Position numbers and translations under genes: made by a program. Shown piece by piece: positions 7,436 to 16,438 of a stretch of 64,000 bases of DNA (positions within the stretch are counted from its first letter, which is position 1; each line of letters opens with the position of its first letter). The stretch is from Nocardioides insulae DSM 17944. GTDB taxonomy: Bacteria > Actinomycetota > Actinomycetes > Propionibacteriales > Nocardioidaceae. The notes below the pieces were generated by a model that saw nothing but the letters and a program-made list of their open reading frames with translations, searched no databases and was not told the origin of the DNA. The DNA is taken from contig NZ_KE383929.1 of assembly GCF_000422825.1 (NCBI RefSeq), positions 186,001 through 250,000 on the forward strand. Reading direction: 5' to 3'.

Positions 7436-8962
7436 ATGACCGACGGTTACAAAGGACGCATCGGCAACCTCATTCGAGACGCCCGCAAGCACCGTGGCCT
7501 CACCCAGGCCCAGCTCGCTGACCGGCTGGCCACCAGCCAGAGTGCGATCAACCGGATCGAGAAGGGACAGCAGAACCTCTCCTTGGAGATGATGGCCCGC
7601 ATCGGCGAGGCCCTCGACTCCGAGATCGTCGCCCTGGGCGCCGGCCCGACCCATCTCCGGGTCACCGGCCCCACCACCCTCTCGGGTGCGATCGACGTGA
7701 AGACCTCCAAGAACGCCGGCGTCGCGCTGCTGTGCGCCAGCCTGCTCAACCGCGGGCGCACCACCCTGCGCAAGGTCGCCCGGATCGAGGAGGTCAACCG
7801 CCTGCTCGAGGTGCTCAACTCACTCGGCGTACACACCCGCTGGCTCAACGCCGACAACGATCTCGAGATCGTGCCGCCCAAGGAGCTGCGGCTCGACAAC
7901 GTCGACGAGAACGCCGCCCGGCGTACCCGTTCGGTGATCATGTTCCTCGGCCCCCTGCTGCACCGCTTCGAGAGCTTCGAACTGCCCTACGCCGGGGGTT
8001 GCCAGCTCGGCACCCGCACGGTGGAGCCGCACATGTCGGCCTTGCGTCCCTTCGGCCTCGAGGTGAAGGCGACCGACGGGAGCTACCACGCGACCGTCAA
8101 CCCGCGGGTCCACCCCGGCCGCCCCATCGTGCTGACCGAGCGCGGTGACACCGTCACCGAGAACGCGCTGATGGCCGCCGCCCTGCACCCGGGCACCACC
8201 GTCATCCGCAACGCCTCCTCCAACTACATGGTCCAGGACCTCTGCTTCTTCCTGCAGAAGCTCGGGGTCGAGGTCGACGGGATCGGCACCACCACCCTGA
8301 CCGTCACCGGCCGGGAGACCATCGACGTGGACGTCGACTACGCCCCCTCCGAGGACCCCATCGAGGCGATGTCGCTGCTCGCCGCCGCGATCGTCACCGA
8401 CTCCGAGATCACCATCCGGCGGGTGCCGATCGAGTTCCTGGAGATCGAGCTGGCGACCCTGGAGGAGATGGGCTTCGACTACGAGCGCAGCGAGGAGTAC
8501 CCCGCCCTCAACGGCAAGACCCGGCTGGTCGACCTGACCACGCATCCCTCGGTGCTGCGGGCGCCGCTGGACAAGATCCACCCCCTCCCCTTCCCCGGCC
8601 TGAACATCGACAACCTGCCGTTCTTCGCGGTCATCGCGGCGGTCGCCCAGGGGCAGACCCTGCTGCACGACTGGGTCTATGAGAACCGGGCGATCTACCT
8701 CACCGAACTCAACAAGCTCGGCGGCCAGGTCAAGCTGCTCGACCCGCACCGGGTGATGATCGAGGGGCCCACGCACTTCTCCGGCACCGAGATCGTCTGC
8801 CCACCGGCCCTGCGCCCTGCGGTCGTGGTACTGCTGGCCATGCTCGCATCCAAGGGCACCTCCGTGCTGCGCTCGACCTACGTCATCCACCGCGGGTACG
8901 AGGACCTCGCCGAGCGGCTCAACATGCTGGGAGCCAACATCGAGTCCTTCCGCGACATCTAG
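7436..8962 (+). CDS. XRE-type helix-turn-helix domain fused to a MurA-like enolpyruvyl transferase
   Basis: A 508-residue two-domain protein. Residues about 8-62 form an XRE/Cro helix-turn-helix (IGNLIRDARKHRGLTQAQLA, then TSQSAINRIEKG). From about residue 72 to the end is a UDP-N-acetylglucosamine 1-carboxyvinyltransferase fold of normal length (about 430 residues). The substrate-site lysine-asparagine pair is present in KTSKNAGVALL, and the loop YAGGCQLGTR keeps the cysteine that PEP and fosfomycin attack in MurA. The enzyme half may thus be active in peptidoglycan precursor synthesis, or may serve as a sensor for the fused DNA-binding domain. Fusions of this kind occur in other actinobacteria as a second MurA; I cannot tell whether a plain murA exists elsewhere in this genome. 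In-frame TTG 7427 and GTG 7430 overlap the proposed promoter. Confidence 0.88.
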   Translation: MTDGYKGRIGNLIRDARKHRGLTQAQLADRLATSQSAINRIEKGQQNLSLEMMARIGEALDSEIVALGAGPTHLRVTGPTTLSGAIDVKTSKNAGVALLCASLLNRGRTTLRKVARIEEVNRLLEVLNSLGVHTRWLNADNDLEIVPPKELRLDNVDENAARRTRSVIMFLGPLLHRFESFELPYAGGCQLGTRTVEPHMSALRPFGLEVKATDGSYHATVNPRVHPGRPIVLTERGDTVTENALMAAALHPGTTVIRNASSNYMVQDLCFFLQKLGVEVDGIGTTTLTVTGRETIDVDVDYAPSEDPIEAMSLLAAAIVTDSEITIRRVPIEFLEIELATLEEMGFDYERSEEYPALNGKTRLVDLTTHPSVLRAPLDKIHPLPFPGLNIDNLPFFAVIAAVAQGQTLLHDWVYENRAIYLTELNKLGGQVKLLDPHRVMIEGPTHFSGTEIVCPPALRPAVVVLLAMLASKGTSVLRSTYVIHRGYEDLAERLNMLGANIESFRDI

Positions 8963-9144
8963 TCCATCGGGCGCGAGCGCGTCTCCGCCACCGTGTCGGA
9001 AGTCAGAAGCGTGACCCGGTGGCTCCGACCACGCTGCCGCGCGGTTGCGGCGCGAGTTCGCGGGTGCCGGGTCGACGCACTACCCCAGCCGCTACGGTTC
9101 GCGGTGTAGTAGCGAGATCAGCAGTCGAGCCGGAGGAGCGTCCC

Positions 9145-10302
9145 GTGAGCAGCCCGTCCCGTCCCCTCGAGGGCATCCTGGTCGCAGACTTCAGCAGGGT
9201 GCTGGCCGGCCCGCTGGCCACGGCCGTGCTGGCCGACCTGGGAGCCGAGGTGATCAAGGTCGAGCGGCCCGGTGTCGGCGACGACACCCGCCACTGGGGT
9301 CCTCCCTGGACCGACAACTCCAGCTCCTACTACGAGTCGGCCAACCGCTCCAAGCGCTCCGTGGAGCTCGACCTCGGCGACGAGGGCGACCTGGCCCTGG
9401 CCCGCGAACTGGTCCGCCGCGCCGACGTCGTCGTCGAGAACTTCAAGACCGGCACGCTCGACCGACGCGGGCTGGGGTACGCCGATGTCCGCGCCCTCAA
9501 CCCCCGGGCGGTCTACTGCTCGATCACCGGGTTCGGGTCGGTCGGGGGCGCCGATCTGCCCGGCTACGACTTCCTGGTGCAGGCGGTCGGCGGGCTGATG
9601 AGCATCACCGGCTCCCCCGACACCGAGGGCGGCGAGCCCACCAAGGTCGGGGTGGCGTTGGTCGACGTCCTCACCTCCAAGGACACCGTGATCGGCGTCC
9701 TGGCCGCCCTGCGCGCACGTGAGTCGACCGGCACCGGGCAGCACGTGGAGGTCAATCTGCTCTCCAGCCTGCTCGGCTCCCTGGCCAACCAGGCCTCGGG
9801 CTACCTCGCCACCGGGGTCGCGCCCGGCCGGATGGGCAATGCGCACCCGTCCGTCGCTCCGTATCAGCTCTTCCACTGCGCCGACCAACAGCTCGCCGTC
9901 GCGGCGGCCAACGACGGCCAGTTCCGGCGCCTGGTCACGACCGTGGGGGCACCCGAGCTGGCCGATCGCCCCGAGTTCGCGACCAACGGTGCTCGGGTGA
10001 CCCATCGCGACCTGTTGGTGACCGAGCTGGAGAAGCGCCTCGGCGACGCCACCGCCGACCACTGGGCGGCACGGCTCGCGGAGGTCGGCGTGCCCGCCGG
10101 CAAGGTCGGATCGGTGGGCGACGCCATCACGCTGGCGGCCGGGCTCGGCCTGGAGCCGGTGGTCGAGGTGGGTGACGGTGCCACCCCGCAGATCCGGCAC
10201 GCGGTCACCTATTCCGAGACCCCCGTGACCAGCTACTCCCCGCCACCGCGGCTGGGCGAGCACAACGCCGAGATCCGCGACTGGCTCCAAGGCTCCGCGT
10301 GA
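9145..10302 (+). CDS. CaiB/BaiF family (class III) CoA-transferase
   Basis: A 385-residue family III CoA-transferase. Family landmarks are LEGILVADFSRVLAGP at the N-terminus, LGAEVIKVERPG, VVVENFKTGTLDRRGLGY, and GYDFLVQAVGGLM with the aspartate that forms the aspartyl-CoA intermediate. The GTG start is set by GGAGGAG 6 nt upstream; longer in-frame starts exist but lack this. A TACGGT hexamer near 9093 could be its -10. Acyl groups cannot be assigned. The stop overlaps the start of the next gene by 4 nt. Confidence 0.88.
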   Translation: MSSPSRPLEGILVADFSRVLAGPLATAVLADLGAEVIKVERPGVGDDTRHWGPPWTDNSSSYYESANRSKRSVELDLGDEGDLALARELVRRADVVVENFKTGTLDRRGLGYADVRALNPRAVYCSITGFGSVGGADLPGYDFLVQAVGGLMSITGSPDTEGGEPTKVGVALVDVLTSKDTVIGVLAALRARESTGTGQHVEVNLLSSLLGSLANQASGYLATGVAPGRMGNAHPSVAPYQLFHCADQQLAVAAANDGQFRRLVTTVGAPELADRPEFATNGARVTHRDLLVTELEKRLGDATADHWAARLAEVGVPAGKVGSVGDAITLAAGLGLEPVVEVGDGATPQIRHAVTYSETPVTSYSPPPRLGEHNAEIRDWLQGSA

Positions 10303-11144
10303 GCCGTGCGCCGGCCCGCGCCGCGCGAGTCGTCGGCCCGGATGCACCCCGGGTCGCGGCCTTCGCCCATCGTGGCGGGGCCGGCCACCCCGACCTGATC
10401 GGGCTGGAGAACACCCTGCCGGCCTTCGAGCACGCCGTGGCCCTCGGCTACGACCTGCTCGAGACCGACGTCCACGCCACCCGGGACGGCGTCCTGGTGG
10501 CCCTGCACGACGAACGACTCGACCGGGTGAGCGACAGCGCAGGCGCGATCGCCGACCTGCCGTACTCGGTGGTGCGCGGCGCCCGGATCCGTGGGGCCCA
10601 CCAGGTGCCGACCCTCGCCGAGCTGTTCGACCGCTTCCCGGACGCCCGGTTCAACCTCGATCTCAAGGCCGCCGGCGCGGTCCGTCCGCTCGCCGACTTC
10701 CTGATGGCGCGGGAGGCGTGGGACCGCGTGCTCGTCGGCTCCTTCTCGGCCGCCCGGCTGGCCCGCTTCCGTCGGCTCACCCGCGGCCGGGTGGCGACCT
10801 CGGCACACCCGGCGGAGGTGGCCGCCTTCCGGCTGCTGCCCTCCGCTCGGCTCGCCGACCAGGTCACCAGGCGCAGGGTCGCCGCACTCCAGATCCCACA
10901 CCGTCGCGGTCGCCTCACCGTCGCCACGCGGGGACTGATCCGGCGGGCCCATCGGGTCGGCGTACGCGTCGACGTGTGGACCGTCGATGACCCCGCGGAG
11001 ATGCGTGCGCTCATCGCTCGGGGTGTCGACGGGCTGATGACCGACCGCACCGATCTGCTACGGCAGACTCTCGAAGCGGAGGGGTTGTGGCGAGAAGACT
11101 CGCCACAGCCGCCGGATGCGGATCCGCAGGAGGACCCCAGATGA
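10299..11144 (+). CDS. Glycerophosphodiester phosphodiesterase family protein
   Basis: A 281-residue GDPD TIM-barrel protein without signal peptide, so probably cytoplasmic. Active-site residues are visible: AFAHRGG (His-Arg), LENTLPAF (Glu-Asn), LLETDVHATRDG (Glu, Asp) and VALHDERLDR (second His). The reaction is hydrolysis of glycerophosphodiesters to glycerol-3-phosphate and an alcohol. It overlaps the CoA-transferase upstream (GTGA) and the MFS gene downstream (ATGA), so the three are co-transcribed. Confidence 0.88.
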   Translation: MSRAPARAARVVGPDAPRVAAFAHRGGAGHPDLIGLENTLPAFEHAVALGYDLLETDVHATRDGVLVALHDERLDRVSDSAGAIADLPYSVVRGARIRGAHQVPTLAELFDRFPDARFNLDLKAAGAVRPLADFLMAREAWDRVLVGSFSAARLARFRRLTRGRVATSAHPAEVAAFRLLPSARLADQVTRRRVAALQIPHRRGRLTVATRGLIRRAHRVGVRVDVWTVDDPAEMRALIARGVDGLMTDRTDLLRQTLEAEGLWREDSPQPPDADPQEDPR

Positions 11145-12508
11145 GCGAGTCGGCGCAGCCACCCGCCACGCCGTCCGCGGTGCCGAGGGCTGCGTCCCGG
11201 CACCGGGAGCAGCGCGCCTGGTACTTCTACGACTGGGCCAATTCCGCCTTCGCCACCACCGTCGCCGGCGTCCTCTACGCGCCCTACCTGATCTCCGTGG
11301 CCGAGACCGCGGCCGAGGATGCCGGCACCGATCGGCTCACCGTGCTCGGGCTCGCGATCGCTCCCGGCTCATTGCCCTCCTACGTCATCACCCTCTCGAC
11401 CCTGATCTCAGCGCTGCTGCTGCCGCTGGTCGGCGCGATCGCGGACCGGACCTCACGCAAACCGCAACTATTGGCCCTCTTCGCCTGGACCGGCGCGGCC
11501 GCGGCGGCCCTGCTCTTCTTCGTCACCGGCGACGAGTGGCTCTTCGGCGCGCTCACGTTCCTGGTGGCCAACGGCTGCTTCGTCGCCTCGATCGTGGTCA
11601 ACGACTCGATCCTCCCCCTGATCTCCACCGAGGAGGAGCGCGACCGGGTCTCCTCGATCGGCTGGGCCTACGGGTACGCCGGCGGCGGGCTCCTGCTCGC
11701 GGTGAACTTCGTCGTGGTGACCTTCGCCGACCAACTCGGCCTGGGCACCGGGTTGGCGGTGCGCCTGAGCCTGCTCTCGGCGGCGGTGTGGTGGGCGGCG
11801 TTCACGCTGATCCCGTTCCGGCGTCTCGGCCGGCACGCGCCACGCGCGGTCGAGCCGGCGGTCGGCGGGCTGCTCGCGCGCTCCTTCGGACAGCTGTGGG
11901 CCACTCTGAAGGACCTGCGCCGCTACCCCGTCGCGCTGACCTTCCTGGTGGCCTATCTCTTCTTCAACGACGGGATCTCCACCGTCATCGCCTCGGCCTC
12001 GACGTTCGGCACCGAGGAGCTCGGGTTCGGCACCGGCTCGGTGCTCGGCACCTACCTGCTGGTGCAGTTCGTGGCGGTGCTGGGGGCGCTGGTCTTCGGC
12101 AGGGTCGCCGGCCGGATCGGGGCGAAGCGCACAATCCTGATCGGGCTGGGCATCTGGATGCTGATCGTGTCCGCCGCCTGGTTCGTGCCGGCCGGCAACC
12201 TGCCCGGCTTCCTCGCCCTGGGGGTGGCGATCGGGCTGGTGCTCGGTGGCACCCAGGCACTGGCCAGGTCCTACTTCTCGCTGTTCATCCCCGCCGGCAA
12301 GGAGGCCGAGTACTTCGGCTTCTACCACGCCATGGACCGCGGCACCTCCTGGCTGGGCACCCTGGTCTTCGGGCTCGTCTTCCAGTTCACCGACTCCTAC
12401 CGGCCGGCCGTCTTCGCGCTGATCGCGTTCTTCGCGATCGGCGGGATCCTGCTCTGTTTCGTCGACACGGCCAAGGGCATCGCGCAGGCCGGCAACACCC
12501 GCCCTTGA
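11141..12508 (+). CDS. MFS transporter, UMF1/Atg22-like family
   Basis: A 455-residue protein with about twelve membrane helices. The opening EQRAWYFYDWANSAFATTV is diagnostic of the UMF1 (Atg22-like) branch of the major facilitator superfamily. An AGGAGG sequence 8 nt before the ATG at 11141 settles the start; the ATG overlaps the GDPD stop codon. The fungal relative exports amino acids from vacuoles, but bacterial members have no firmly known substrate. Its coupling to a GDPD gene hints at lipid-breakdown products, which is conjecture. Confidence 0.85.
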   Translation: MSESAQPPATPSAVPRAASRHREQRAWYFYDWANSAFATTVAGVLYAPYLISVAETAAEDAGTDRLTVLGLAIAPGSLPSYVITLSTLISALLLPLVGAIADRTSRKPQLLALFAWTGAAAAALLFFVTGDEWLFGALTFLVANGCFVASIVVNDSILPLISTEEERDRVSSIGWAYGYAGGGLLLAVNFVVVTFADQLGLGTGLAVRLSLLSAAVWWAAFTLIPFRRLGRHAPRAVEPAVGGLLARSFGQLWATLKDLRRYPVALTFLVAYLFFNDGISTVIASASTFGTEELGFGTGSVLGTYLLVQFVAVLGALVFGRVAGRIGAKRTILIGLGIWMLIVSAAWFVPAGNLPGFLALGVAIGLVLGGTQALARSYFSLFIPAGKEAEYFGFYHAMDRGTSWLGTLVFGLVFQFTDSYRPAVFALIAFFAIGGILLCFVDTAKGIAQAGNTRP

Positions 12509-12587
12509 GTCGTCGTGGCGGGGTCGCGCGAAGGGTTCCCCACCACCTGAGAGTCAGCTGTGAAGTGACCGACGTCGCTCGATTGTC

Positions 12588-12613
12588 GGAATCTTCGCCC
12601 GCTCGCTACCGTT
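12588..12613 (+). promoter_or_regulatory. SigR-type promoter GGAAT-N18-GTT before rbpA
   Basis: GGAAT (12588-12592) and GTT (12611-12613) are separated by exactly 18 nt, the consensus spacing for the disulfide-stress sigma factor SigR/SigH of actinobacteria, whose known regulon in Streptomyces coelicolor includes rbpA. A housekeeping-like pair TTGTCG-N18-TACCGT overlaps it (12583-12612), so the site may serve both sigma factors. It leaves a leader of about 75-80 nt. Confidence 0.65.
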
Positions 12614-12697
12614 GAAGAATTCGAGGACCTCATCCGCGTCACGAGCGCGGTGGCGGGCCCTCACACGGCGGGGGAACGACGACCAGGAGGTGCCCTG

Positions 12698-13084
12698 ATG
12701 GCCGAACGCACACTACGCGGAGCGCGACTCGGAGGCCAGAGCTTCGAGGACGAGCGCGGCATCGAGTTCGCGGCCAGGCAGCAGGTCGGCTACCGCTGTC
12801 CGCAGGCCCACGAGTTCGAGATCACGATGTCGGTGGAGGCTGATGTCCCGGCGGTGTGGGAGTGCCCGCGCTGCGGCGCGGAGGCGCTCAGCATCTCGGG
12901 GATCAAGCCCGAGGAGAAGGCCGAGAAGCCGGCCCGTACGCACTGGGACATGCTGCTCGAGCGTCGCTCCGAGGGCGAGCTCGAGGACCTGCTGAAGGAG
13001 CGGCTCGAGCTGCTTCGCGGCGGCGAGATCGGTCCGGCGCACCTGCACCGGGCCAACACCAAGCGCCGCAAGACCTCGGTCTGA
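12698..13084 (+). CDS. rbpA: RNA polymerase-binding protein RbpA
   Basis: A 128-residue protein, the usual size. It shows the RbpA core (ARQQVGYRCPQAHEFEITM), zinc-type residues C, H, C and C (RCPQAH and WECPRCG), the basic linker and a C-terminal sigma-interacting helix with HWDMLLERRS and LEDLLKERL. RbpA binds group 1 and some group 2 sigma factors and stabilises the open promoter complex. AGGAGG sits 7 nt before the ATG. Control by oxidative stress is suggested by the SigR-type site upstream. Confidence 0.95.
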   Translation: MAERTLRGARLGGQSFEDERGIEFAARQQVGYRCPQAHEFEITMSVEADVPAVWECPRCGAEALSISGIKPEEKAEKPARTHWDMLLERRSEGELEDLLKERLELLRGGEIGPAHLHRANTKRRKTSV

Positions 13085-13125
13085 GCTGAGCCGGTACCCA
13101 CCGGCAGTCCATGATCGACTGCGTA

Positions 13126-13153
13126 GGGGCGGACGCCGCACGGCGTCCGCCCC
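13126..13153. terminator. Perfect 12-bp stem terminator between rbpA and phoD
   Basis: GGGGCGGACGCC, loop GCAC, GGCGTCCGCCCC. There is no T-tract, as is common in high-GC actinobacteria. It lies between two convergent genes and can act on both. Confidence 0.7.
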
Positions 13154-13212
13154 TCGCGATTGTCCGGCTGGCGTCGCCAGCACCGCCCGAGCGGGCTACC
13201 ACGCCATCGGGG

Positions 13213-14937
13213 TCAGCCCGGTAGTCTCGCCGGGTCGCCGGCCCGGCGGGTATCGAGATCTGCCTCGGACGGCATGTTCCGGCCGAACTTCCGGCCCGTC
13301 ACCCCGCCCTCGTAAGCCAGCGTGGCCCCCGGGACACCGTGTTCGACGGCCCAGGAGGCCCGGGTGCTGATCGGCGCTCCCGGTCGGGTCACGAACGGGA
13401 CCACCCGGTAGTCGCTGGTGAAGGTGTCCGGGGTGACGCGGCAGCGCACATACCCGCGCTGGCTGTTGAAGAACTTCATGTGGGGGTTGGAGGCGAGGTA
13501 CTGCTCCCCCGCGGGAATCATGTCGGCACCGTCGCCACCGCTGGTGATCGAGGTACCGACGAACTCGGTGCCGAACACGTCACCGTCGGGAGCGCCGTAC
13601 TCGACCTGCAGGTCGTTCACGTAGTTGGTGTGTCTGTCCCCGGTGATCACCACCAGGTTGTCGACCCCGAGCTGCCGGGCACTCTCCAACACGCGTCGCC
13701 GGTTGGCGTCGTACCCGTCCCAGGGATCGGTCCACACCAGCTTCCCCTCGCCGGGATCCCGGTCGGTCTCGGCCATCGGTGCCTGGTTGGCCAGCACCTG
13801 CCAGCGGCCCTGGTTGCGCCGGAACCGGTGTCGGAGCCAGGCCTCCTGTTCCCATCCCATCATGGTGGTGTTCGGGTCGGTGGTCTCGGGACCGGGTACG
13901 GCGACGCCGTCGCCGTACGGCTGGTCGTCGCGGTACTGCCGGGTGTCGAGCACGTTGAAGTCGAGCAGGCGCCCGTAGCTGAGCGAGCGGTAGACCTGGA
14001 TGTCCGGACCGGACGGGAGTTGCCCCGACCGCAGCGGCAGGTTCTCGTAGTAGGCCTGGAAGGCAGCCGTACGGCGGGCCAGGAACGCCACCCCCGGAGT
14101 CTGCGAGCTCGCCTCCGGGATCTCATCGGCCCAATTGTTCTCCACCTCGTGGTCGTCGAAGGTCACGATGAAGGGAGCCGACGCGTGCGCGGCCATCAGA
14201 TCCGGGTCCGACTTGTAGAGTCCGTACTGCAGTCGATAGCGAGCCAGGTCCAGGGTCTCCCCGGCGAACTGGGTTCCGATCGACTCCGACAGGCTCCGGG
14301 CTCCGCCGAACTCGTCCATCCCGTACTCGTAGAGATAATCGCCGAGATGCAGCACGACGTCGAGGTCCTCCTCGGCGAGATGCCGATAGGCGGTGTAGTA
14401 GCCGGCCGCGAAGCTGGCACAGCTGGCGAAGGCGAAGTCCAGCCGGCGCCGGAACTCCCATGGCGCCGGAGCCGTCTTGGTGCGGCCCACCGGGCTGACC
14501 TCACTGCCGACCGAGAAGCGGTAGAAGTACTCGTGCCCGGGACGGAGCCCCCACACCTCGGGGTGGACCGAGTGGCCGAGATCCGGAGTGGCCGTGACGA
14601 CCCCGCGCCGAACGACGCGCCTGAACCGCTCGTCCTCCGCCAGCTCCCACCGGACCGCATAGGACCGTTGCGACATCCCTCCCCTGCCGTCGGCGGCGAG
14701 GGGATCGACGGCCAAGCGGGTCCACAGCACTACCGAGAACGGCAGCGGGTCACCCGAGGCCACGCCGAGCCGGAACGGGTAGTCGCTGAAGGGCGCCCGT
14801 GACCAGGCGGGTGAGGTCAGCGAGGCGCCGGCACCGAGCCACACAGCTGCAGCGCCCGCGCCGGCCACGACACCTCGCCGCGACAGTGACGGATGGGAGG
14901 GGTGCGGGGCTCGTACCCCGCGATGGTCCAACCGCAT
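13213..14937 (-). CDS. phoD: Alkaline phosphatase D family protein (PhoD), Tat-exported
   Basis: A 574-residue PhoD-type phosphatase/phosphodiesterase. The N-terminus has a twin-arginine signal: SLSRRGVVAGAGAAAVWLGAG, about residues 16-36. The metallophosphatase motifs follow: HLGDYLYEYG, TFDDHEVENNW, and VVITGDRHTNYV with metal-binding histidines and aspartates for Ca2+/Fe3+. It would release phosphate from phosphoesters, including teichoic-acid-like polymers, outside the membrane. ATG 14937 has GGAGGA upstream. TatA and TatC are encoded at 24.8-25.9 kb in this window. No PHO box was recognised. Confidence 0.9.
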   Translation of the reverse strand: MRLDHRGVRAPHPSHPSLSRRGVVAGAGAAAVWLGAGASLTSPAWSRAPFSDYPFRLGVASGDPLPFSVVLWTRLAVDPLAADGRGGMSQRSYAVRWELAEDERFRRVVRRGVVTATPDLGHSVHPEVWGLRPGHEYFYRFSVGSEVSPVGRTKTAPAPWEFRRRLDFAFASCASFAAGYYTAYRHLAEEDLDVVLHLGDYLYEYGMDEFGGARSLSESIGTQFAGETLDLARYRLQYGLYKSDPDLMAAHASAPFIVTFDDHEVENNWADEIPEASSQTPGVAFLARRTAAFQAYYENLPLRSGQLPSGPDIQVYRSLSYGRLLDFNVLDTRQYRDDQPYGDGVAVPGPETTDPNTTMMGWEQEAWLRHRFRRNQGRWQVLANQAPMAETDRDPGEGKLVWTDPWDGYDANRRRVLESARQLGVDNLVVITGDRHTNYVNDLQVEYGAPDGDVFGTEFVGTSITSGGDGADMIPAGEQYLASNPHMKFFNSQRGYVRCRVTPDTFTSDYRVVPFVTRPGAPISTRASWAVEHGVPGATLAYEGGVTGRKFGRNMPSEADLDTRRAGDPARLPG

Positions 14938-15083
14938 GTGACAGTCCTCCGAGACAGATGGGATGTGACTCCGGCATCGCATCGGACGCGGATGAACTGC
15001 CGACGACCACGGCGCGACGAGGCCGGGACATGCGGGGTTCAAGTCCCCCGACTCACCCCGTGGAGGCTCGCCGGGGCAAGGTC

Positions 15084-15638
15084 TCAGTCGTCGACGACCT
15101 TGCCCTCGACGACGTCGCCGGACGCCGTCCCGGGTGAGGTGTGTCGGCCGCGCGGGTCGCCGGAGTATCCGAAGGGGGCTCCCGCGGACCCGCCGAAACC
15201 TCCGGGGCCGAACCCGCCGACGACGTACCCCTCCGCGGTGCCGAAGCCGCCCTGCGCGATCCGGCGCGCGATGAACGCACTCAGCACCTTGCGGGCGATC
15301 GGCCGGGCGAAGGGCAGCAGGAGGATGACCCCGAAGGCGTCGGTCACGAAGCCCGGGGCCAGCATCAGGGAGCCGGCGAGCAGGACGAGCGCGCCGTCGG
15401 CCAACTCCCGATGCGGAGAGCGGCCCTGCTGCAGGGTCTGGGTGAGCTCGCGCCAGGCCCGAATGCCCTCGCGCTTGACCAGCCAGGCGCCGATGACCGA
15501 GTCGATCACGATCAGCAGCAGCGCCCAGCCGACGCCGATCACCTGTCCGACCTGGATGAGGACGTAGAGCTCCAGGAGCGGCATCACCACGAAGGCGATG
15601 ACCAGGATCCAGGCCCACGGGCGACGGCGGCGGCTCAT
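15084..15638 (-). CDS. FxsA family membrane protein
   Basis: A 184-residue membrane protein. The first helix runs AWILVIAFVVMPLLELYVLI, followed by the FxsA-type GWALLLIVIDSVIGAWLVKREG and a pair of helices around GSLMLAPGFVTDAFGVILLL. The C-terminal 50 residues are Gly-rich with an acidic end and look disordered. FxsA over-expression relieves F-plasmid exclusion of phage T7 in E. coli; the ordinary role is unknown. The ATG at 15638 has a GATAAT-like -10 7 nt upstream and may be leaderless. Confidence 0.83.
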   Translation of the reverse strand: MSRRRRPWAWILVIAFVVMPLLELYVLIQVGQVIGVGWALLLIVIDSVIGAWLVKREGIRAWRELTQTLQQGRSPHRELADGALVLLAGSLMLAPGFVTDAFGVILLLPFARPIARKVLSAFIARRIAQGGFGTAEGYVVGGFGPGGFGGSAGAPFGYSGDPRGRHTSPGTASGDVVEGKVVDD

Positions 15639-15646
15639 GGGGCCTA

Positions 15647-16438
15647 TTATCGCGTGCCGCTCCAAGCGGTGTCTTCTGCGCGGTTGGTGGCCCGACCCGC
15701 GCGGCGCTGCTCGATCCCCCACCGGGTCACCCGGCGGATCGATTCGAAGGCGATTGCCGGGCTCATCTTGGAGTCGCCACGGACCCGCTCGACGAATTCG
15801 ATGGGGACCTCGCGCACCACGAGACCAGCCCTCAGCGTGCGCACGGCCAGATCGGTCTGGAAGACGTAGCCGGTCGATTCGACCCCGGCCAGGTCGATCC
15901 GCTCGAGGGTCGAGCGCCGGAACAGCCGGAAGCCGGCGGTGGCATCGCGTACCGGGATCCCGAGCAGGAGACGGACGTAGGCATTGCCACCGCGGGAGAG
16001 GGCATGTCGACTGAGCGGCCAGTTGATCACCGAGCCGCCGGGCACCCAGCGCGACCCGATCACCAGGTCCGCGTCCTGGAGTGCGGCGAAGAGCCGGTGC
16101 AGTTCCTCGGGCTGATGCGAGCCGTCGGCGTCCATCTCCCCGATCACGTCATAGCCCTGGTGCAGGGCCCACCGGAAGCCATGGAGGTAGGCCGCCCCCA
16201 GGCCGGCCTTCTCGGTCCGGTGCAGGACCTGGACCTCGGGGTGCTCGGAGGCGAGCTCCTCGGCGATCTCACCGGTGCCGTCGGGCGACCCGTCGTCGAC
16301 GACCAGTACGTCGACGCCGGGCTGGGCCCGGAGTACCCGCTCCACGATCCAGCGCAGGTTGGCGGCCTCGTTGTAGGTCGGGACGACCATCACGGCGCGT
16401 CCGGAGTGGGACTTCGCCTCTTCGGCACGGTGGCTCAC
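15647..16438 (-). CDS. ppm1: Polyprenol monophosphomannose synthase (Ppm1 catalytic domain)
   Basis: A 263-residue GT2 glycosyltransferase of the dolichol-phosphate mannose synthase type: VVPTYNEAANLRWIVERVL, VDDGSPDGTGEIAEE and the DxD motif in GEMDADGSHQPEEL. It would transfer mannose from GDP-mannose to polyprenyl phosphate at the inner membrane face, giving the donor for lipomannan and protein O-mannosylation. No membrane domain is fused. In Mycobacterium tuberculosis Ppm1 carries an Lnt-like domain in the same polypeptide; here lnt is the separate gene upstream, with start and stop overlapping (GTGA). GTG 16438 is therefore the chosen start. Confidence 0.9.
   Translation of the reverse strand: MSHRAEEAKSHSGRAVMVVPTYNEAANLRWIVERVLRAQPGVDVLVVDDGSPDGTGEIAEELASEHPEVQVLHRTEKAGLGAAYLHGFRWALHQGYDVIGEMDADGSHQPEELHRLFAALQDADLVIGSRWVPGGSVINWPLSRHALSRGGNAYVRLLLGIPVRDATAGFRLFRRSTLERIDLAGVESTGYVFQTDLAVRTLRAGLVVREVPIEFVERVRGDSKMSPAIAFESIRRVTRWGIEQRRAGRATNRAEDTAWSGTR

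Noticed and set aside
13213..15618. Single 801-residue PhoD with a long N-terminal extension
   Set aside because: The extension is an off-frame reading of the fxsA gene. The Tat signal begins right after the ATG at 14937, which has its own GGAGGA.
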